Shown one piece after another: positions 4,632 to 6,649 of a stretch of DNA of 6,649 nt. The stretch covers positions 1-6,649 of the forward strand of contig JAHKAQ010000013.1 of assembly GCA_018825765.1 (NCBI GenBank). The letters run 5' to 3'. The notes below the pieces were generated by a model. The model was given only the letters and a program-made list of their open reading frames with translations. It was not told the origin of the DNA and ran no database searches. Each line of letters opens with the position of its first letter. Positions within the stretch are counted from its first letter, which is position 1. Source of the stretch: Patescibacteria group bacterium (GTDB taxonomy: Bacteria; Patescibacteriota; Minisyncoccia; CAIUEV01; JAHKAQ01). The position numbers were made by a program, and so were the translations under genes.

Positions 4632-6164
4632 CTAAAATTCCTTTGCCCGAAACTGAACCGCTTCAGCTAAATGCTCCTTTCTTATCTTCTCCTCCCCTGA
4701 AAGGTCGGCTATCGTTCTTGAAATTTTTAATAATCCATAATAGGCCCTGGCCGAAAGATTATACGCTTCAACTGCCTTTGCCAAAAACTCCCGACTCTTC
4801 AAATCAATCTGACAATTCCTCTCAATTTCTCCCAAATCCATCTCCGCGTTATTTATTACCCCTTCCTTTTTACTCCCAAATCTTTCAACCTGCCTTTTAG
4901 CCGCCCGATTCACCCTGTCTTTTATGATCCTGCCCTGACTCGGATCATTCTTCTCCTGCAACTTATCAAATTTTACCCGGGAAACCTCAACCCAAAGATC
5001 GATCCGATCCATAATCGGTCCTGATAATTTCCTTCTATATCTCGCGATATCCCCGGAACTGCAAGAACACTGCTTGGAAGAATCGCCGTAATAACCGCAA
5101 GCGCAGGGATTAGCCGCGCCCGCCAACAAAAATCTTGCCGGGAAAATCATCGCCGGCCCCCTGCTCCTTGAAATACTTATCTGGCCGTCTTCCATCGGCA
5201 GACGCAAACCGTCCAGAACTTTTCGCGAAAATTCCAGAATTTCGTCCAAAAAAAGCACTCCCCTGTGAGCCAGGGTTATTTCCCCGGGCGAAATTCTGGC
5301 TCCCCCGCCAATCAAAGCCGGCAAAGTTATAGAATGATGAGGCGCCCTGAATGGCCTTTTTTTAATAATCGGCCGAACCCGGGAAACAAGACCAGCCGCT
5401 GAATAAATCCTGGTTAGCTCCATTACCTCAAAAAAACTCAATTCAGGCATTATTTCGGTAAGCGACCTTGCGAGCACAGTCTTGCCCGCGCCTGGCGGAC
5501 CAAACAAAAACAAATTATGCCCACCCGCCGCCGCGATCTCTAAAGCTCTCTTTGCTCTTTCCTGACCTTTTATTTTGTCAAGGCAAAAATTTTGCTCCAA
5601 ACCCGAAATAATTTTCCAGCCCCTGTTTACAACTTCCCGCTTTTTTATCTTACCTTGAACAAAATCACCATATTCTTTAAGCGAATCAAGGCAAATAACC
5701 TCAATTCCCCGAACTAATTTAGCTTCAAAATAATTATCTCCGGGAATAAAAACCTTTTTATAACCCGCTTTTCTCGCCTCAATTACCATAGGTAATACTC
5801 CGGGCACTGCCTTCAACCCGCCATCCAGTGACAGCTCTCCAATATAGGCCGCCTTATCGCTTTTAAAACCAACTAACTGTCCCGAGGCTTCCAAAATAGA
5901 AACAGCGATCGCTAAATCCAAACCTGATCCAGTCTTCCTCAAATAAGAAGGCGCTAAAAATATCGTAATCCTGCCAAAATGATGCGGCGGCGAAAACCCG
6001 CTATTCTTTATAGCCGCGCCCACCCTTTCTTTGAATTCACGAATCATAACATCCGGCAGCCCCACCAGATTAAGCTTATGCAATCCCGATGAAACATCCG
6101 TCTCAATAACCACCTCATAACAGCTCACCCCGCTAAGCACAAAAGACCTGATTTTTGCAAGCAT
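4632..6164 (-). CDS. yifB: YifB/ComM family Mg-chelatase-like AAA+ ATPase
   Basis: Family members are hexameric AAA+ ATPases. ComM of this family drives branch migration during natural transformation, so a role in DNA uptake or recombination is likely here. With the start chosen, the product has 510 residues, the normal length. An N-terminal S5/Lon-like fold region (about 1-165) has GLHKLNLVGLPD (27-38) and TGSGLDLAIAVSIL (78-91). Walker A is GPPGAGKT (222-229), Walker B is GVLFLDEI (302-309, Asp307-Glu308), and there is a Cys cluster NPCACGYYG...CSC (Cys354, 356, 366, 368), Arg387 in MDRIDLW, and the C-terminal ISRTIADL (481-488). Gly478 sits where relatives usually have Arg (YxRIL-x-x-ART). 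ATG at 6162-6164 is preferred over the GTG at 6204-6206, which overlaps the lspA stop. It yields the conserved MLAKIRSF start and has AAGGGA six bases before it. It is transcribed with lspA (34-base gap). Confidence 0.95.
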   Translation of the reverse strand: MLAKIRSFVLSGVSCYEVVIETDVSSGLHKLNLVGLPDVMIREFKERVGAAIKNSGFSPPHHFGRITIFLAPSYLRKTGSGLDLAIAVSILEASGQLVGFKSDKAAYIGELSLDGGLKAVPGVLPMVIEARKAGYKKVFIPGDNYFEAKLVRGIEVICLDSLKEYGDFVQGKIKKREVVNRGWKIISGLEQNFCLDKIKGQERAKRALEIAAAGGHNLFLFGPPGAGKTVLARSLTEIMPELSFFEVMELTRIYSAAGLVSRVRPIIKKRPFRAPHHSITLPALIGGGARISPGEITLAHRGVLFLDEILEFSRKVLDGLRLPMEDGQISISRSRGPAMIFPARFLLAGAANPCACGYYGDSSKQCSCSSGDIARYRRKLSGPIMDRIDLWVEVSRVKFDKLQEKNDPSQGRIIKDRVNRAAKRQVERFGSKKEGVINNAEMDLGEIERNCQIDLKSREFLAKAVEAYNLSARAYYGLLKISRTIADLSGEEKIRKEHLAEAVQFRAKEF

Positions 6165-6176
6165 AATTCTTCCCTT
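6165..6176 (-). promoter_or_regulatory. Ribosome binding site deciding the yifB start
   Basis: On the minus strand AAGGGA stands six bases before the ATG at 6162-6164. This supports that start over the in-frame GTG 42 bases upstream, which overlaps the end of lspA and adds 14 residues not usual for the family. Confidence 0.6.
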
Positions 6177-6198
6177 AAGAATCCCTTCCAGGCCGCGA

Positions 6199-6603
6199 TC
6201 AATCACTCTTTTTCTTTTTTAGAAAATCACCCAAAACCCAATACCCTACTCCAAGCACAATTATCGCGTCCGCCAAATTAAAAACCGGCCAAACCCTCAA
6301 ATCTATATAATCAATCACGCATCCACGCGCCACCCTGTCAAAAAAGTTTGAAATCGCCGCTCCAATTATTAAATAAATCACCCACTTCTCCCCGTAAAAA
6401 TCACCCACTCTTCGCGATCCCCATAATAACAGACATATTATTAAAAAGTTCAAAAAATAAACTAAAAATTTATTAAATTCTAATCCAAAAGCCACTCCTC
6501 TATTGCAAACATACAGCCAGTCAAACCTTATAACCAAAAATTTAATCGCCTGATCTAGAAAAAACACACCTAAAATCACATATTTTAAACTCACTGGACG
6601 CAT
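6199..6603 (-). CDS. lspA: Lipoprotein signal peptidase (signal peptidase II)
   Basis: LspA is an inner-membrane aspartyl protease that cuts signal peptides from diacylglyceryl-modified prolipoproteins. The 134-residue product is slightly short for the family (about 150-170) but complete. Four membrane helices are visible at about 5-25, 45-62, 73-89 and 107-128. Conserved motifs are LDQAIK (16-21), CNRGVAFG (33-40, usual N-x-G-x-AFG), SNFFDR (85-90, usual GN-x-x-DR), catalytic Asp98 in VIDYI, and catalytic Asp112 in FNLADA. It ends in a Lys-rich cytoplasmic tail, stop TGA. ATG at 6601-6603 has no clear ribosome site; only 46 bases upstream are visible. It lies upstream of yifB in the same unit. 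Its presence implies a lipoprotein pathway; lgt is not in the window. Confidence 0.95.
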   Translation of the reverse strand: MRPVSLKYVILGVFFLDQAIKFLVIRFDWLYVCNRGVAFGLEFNKFLVYFLNFLIICLLLWGSRRVGDFYGEKWVIYLIIGAAISNFFDRVARGCVIDYIDLRVWPVFNLADAIIVLGVGYWVLGDFLKKKKSD

Positions 6604-6649
6604 AACAGTCTTACAAAAATAAAGGGTCTGTTGCCAAATAGGCTTTCGT
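6604..6649. other. Short region upstream of lspA at window edge
   Basis: No gene is visible. On the minus strand a TTGGCA with a TAAGAC 18 bases on could be a weak lspA promoter. On the plus strand GGGTCTGTTGCCAAATAGGC has a loose resemblance to insertion-sequence ends. Both readings are speculative because the window ends here. Confidence 0.25.

Noticed and set aside
6165..6206. yifB start at the GTG overlapping the lspA stop
   Set aside because: The ATG at 6162-6164 gives the conserved family N-terminus and has a ribosome site; the extra 14 residues have no support.

Overview
The window looks like a chromosomal segment from a small-genome, Candidate Phyla Radiation (Patescibacteria/Parcubacteria-like) bacterium. 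This is inferred from gene style, not from a marker gene. The signs are very tight gene packing (convergent pairs separated by 4 and 15 bases), divergent forms of universal enzymes, a gatC-gatA pair followed by a small membrane-anchored protein, a LysM-CHAP wall hydrolase, and two genes that appear to begin almost at their transcription start. TGA is used as a stop (lspA), so the TGA=Gly code of Gracilibacteria/Absconditabacteria does not apply.

Layout. 1-429 (+): 3' part of a ribose-phosphate pyrophosphokinase gene cut by the window edge. 445-1008 (-): unnamed protein with one membrane segment and a C-terminal HEPN-like R-x4-H motif. 1055-2551 (-) gatA and 2560-2847 (-) gatC: two of the three subunits of the tRNA-dependent amidotransferase; gatB is not here. 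2848-2982: AT-rich divergent intergenic region with a 24-bp perfect palindrome laid over a likely tRNA promoter. 2983-3057 (+) tRNA-Cys(GCA). 3058-3267: a 210-base spacer that is not simple filler (see below). 3268-3352 (+) tRNA-Leu(UAA). 3353-3439: a terminator-like hairpin and promoter elements. 3440-4627 (+): LysM-LysM-CHAP peptidoglycan hydrolase. 4632-6164 (-): YifB/ComM-type Mg-chelatase-like AAA+ ATPase. 6199-6603 (-): lspA, signal peptidase II. 6604-6649: short upstream stretch.

The genes are mostly housekeeping: nucleotide precursor synthesis (prs), charging of Gln/Asn tRNAs (gatCA), lipoprotein processing (lspA), wall remodelling (LysM-CHAP) and DNA uptake/recombination (YifB). lspA and yifB form one minus-strand unit; gatC, gatA and perhaps the HEPN-like gene form another.

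The part that the ordinary genes do not explain is the tRNA-Cys/tRNA-Leu spacer. The last 20 bases of tRNA-Cys, including CCA, are repeated exactly 195 bp downstream. Between the copies lie four consecutive perfect hairpins (9, 7, 9 and 7 bp stems) that an 8-bp stem can enclose, and a 13-base inverted copy of the tRNA T-arm. The geometry resembles an attL/attR pair of a miniature element in a tRNA 3' end, or a tRNA-derived structured RNA. No coding gene is apparent inside it.
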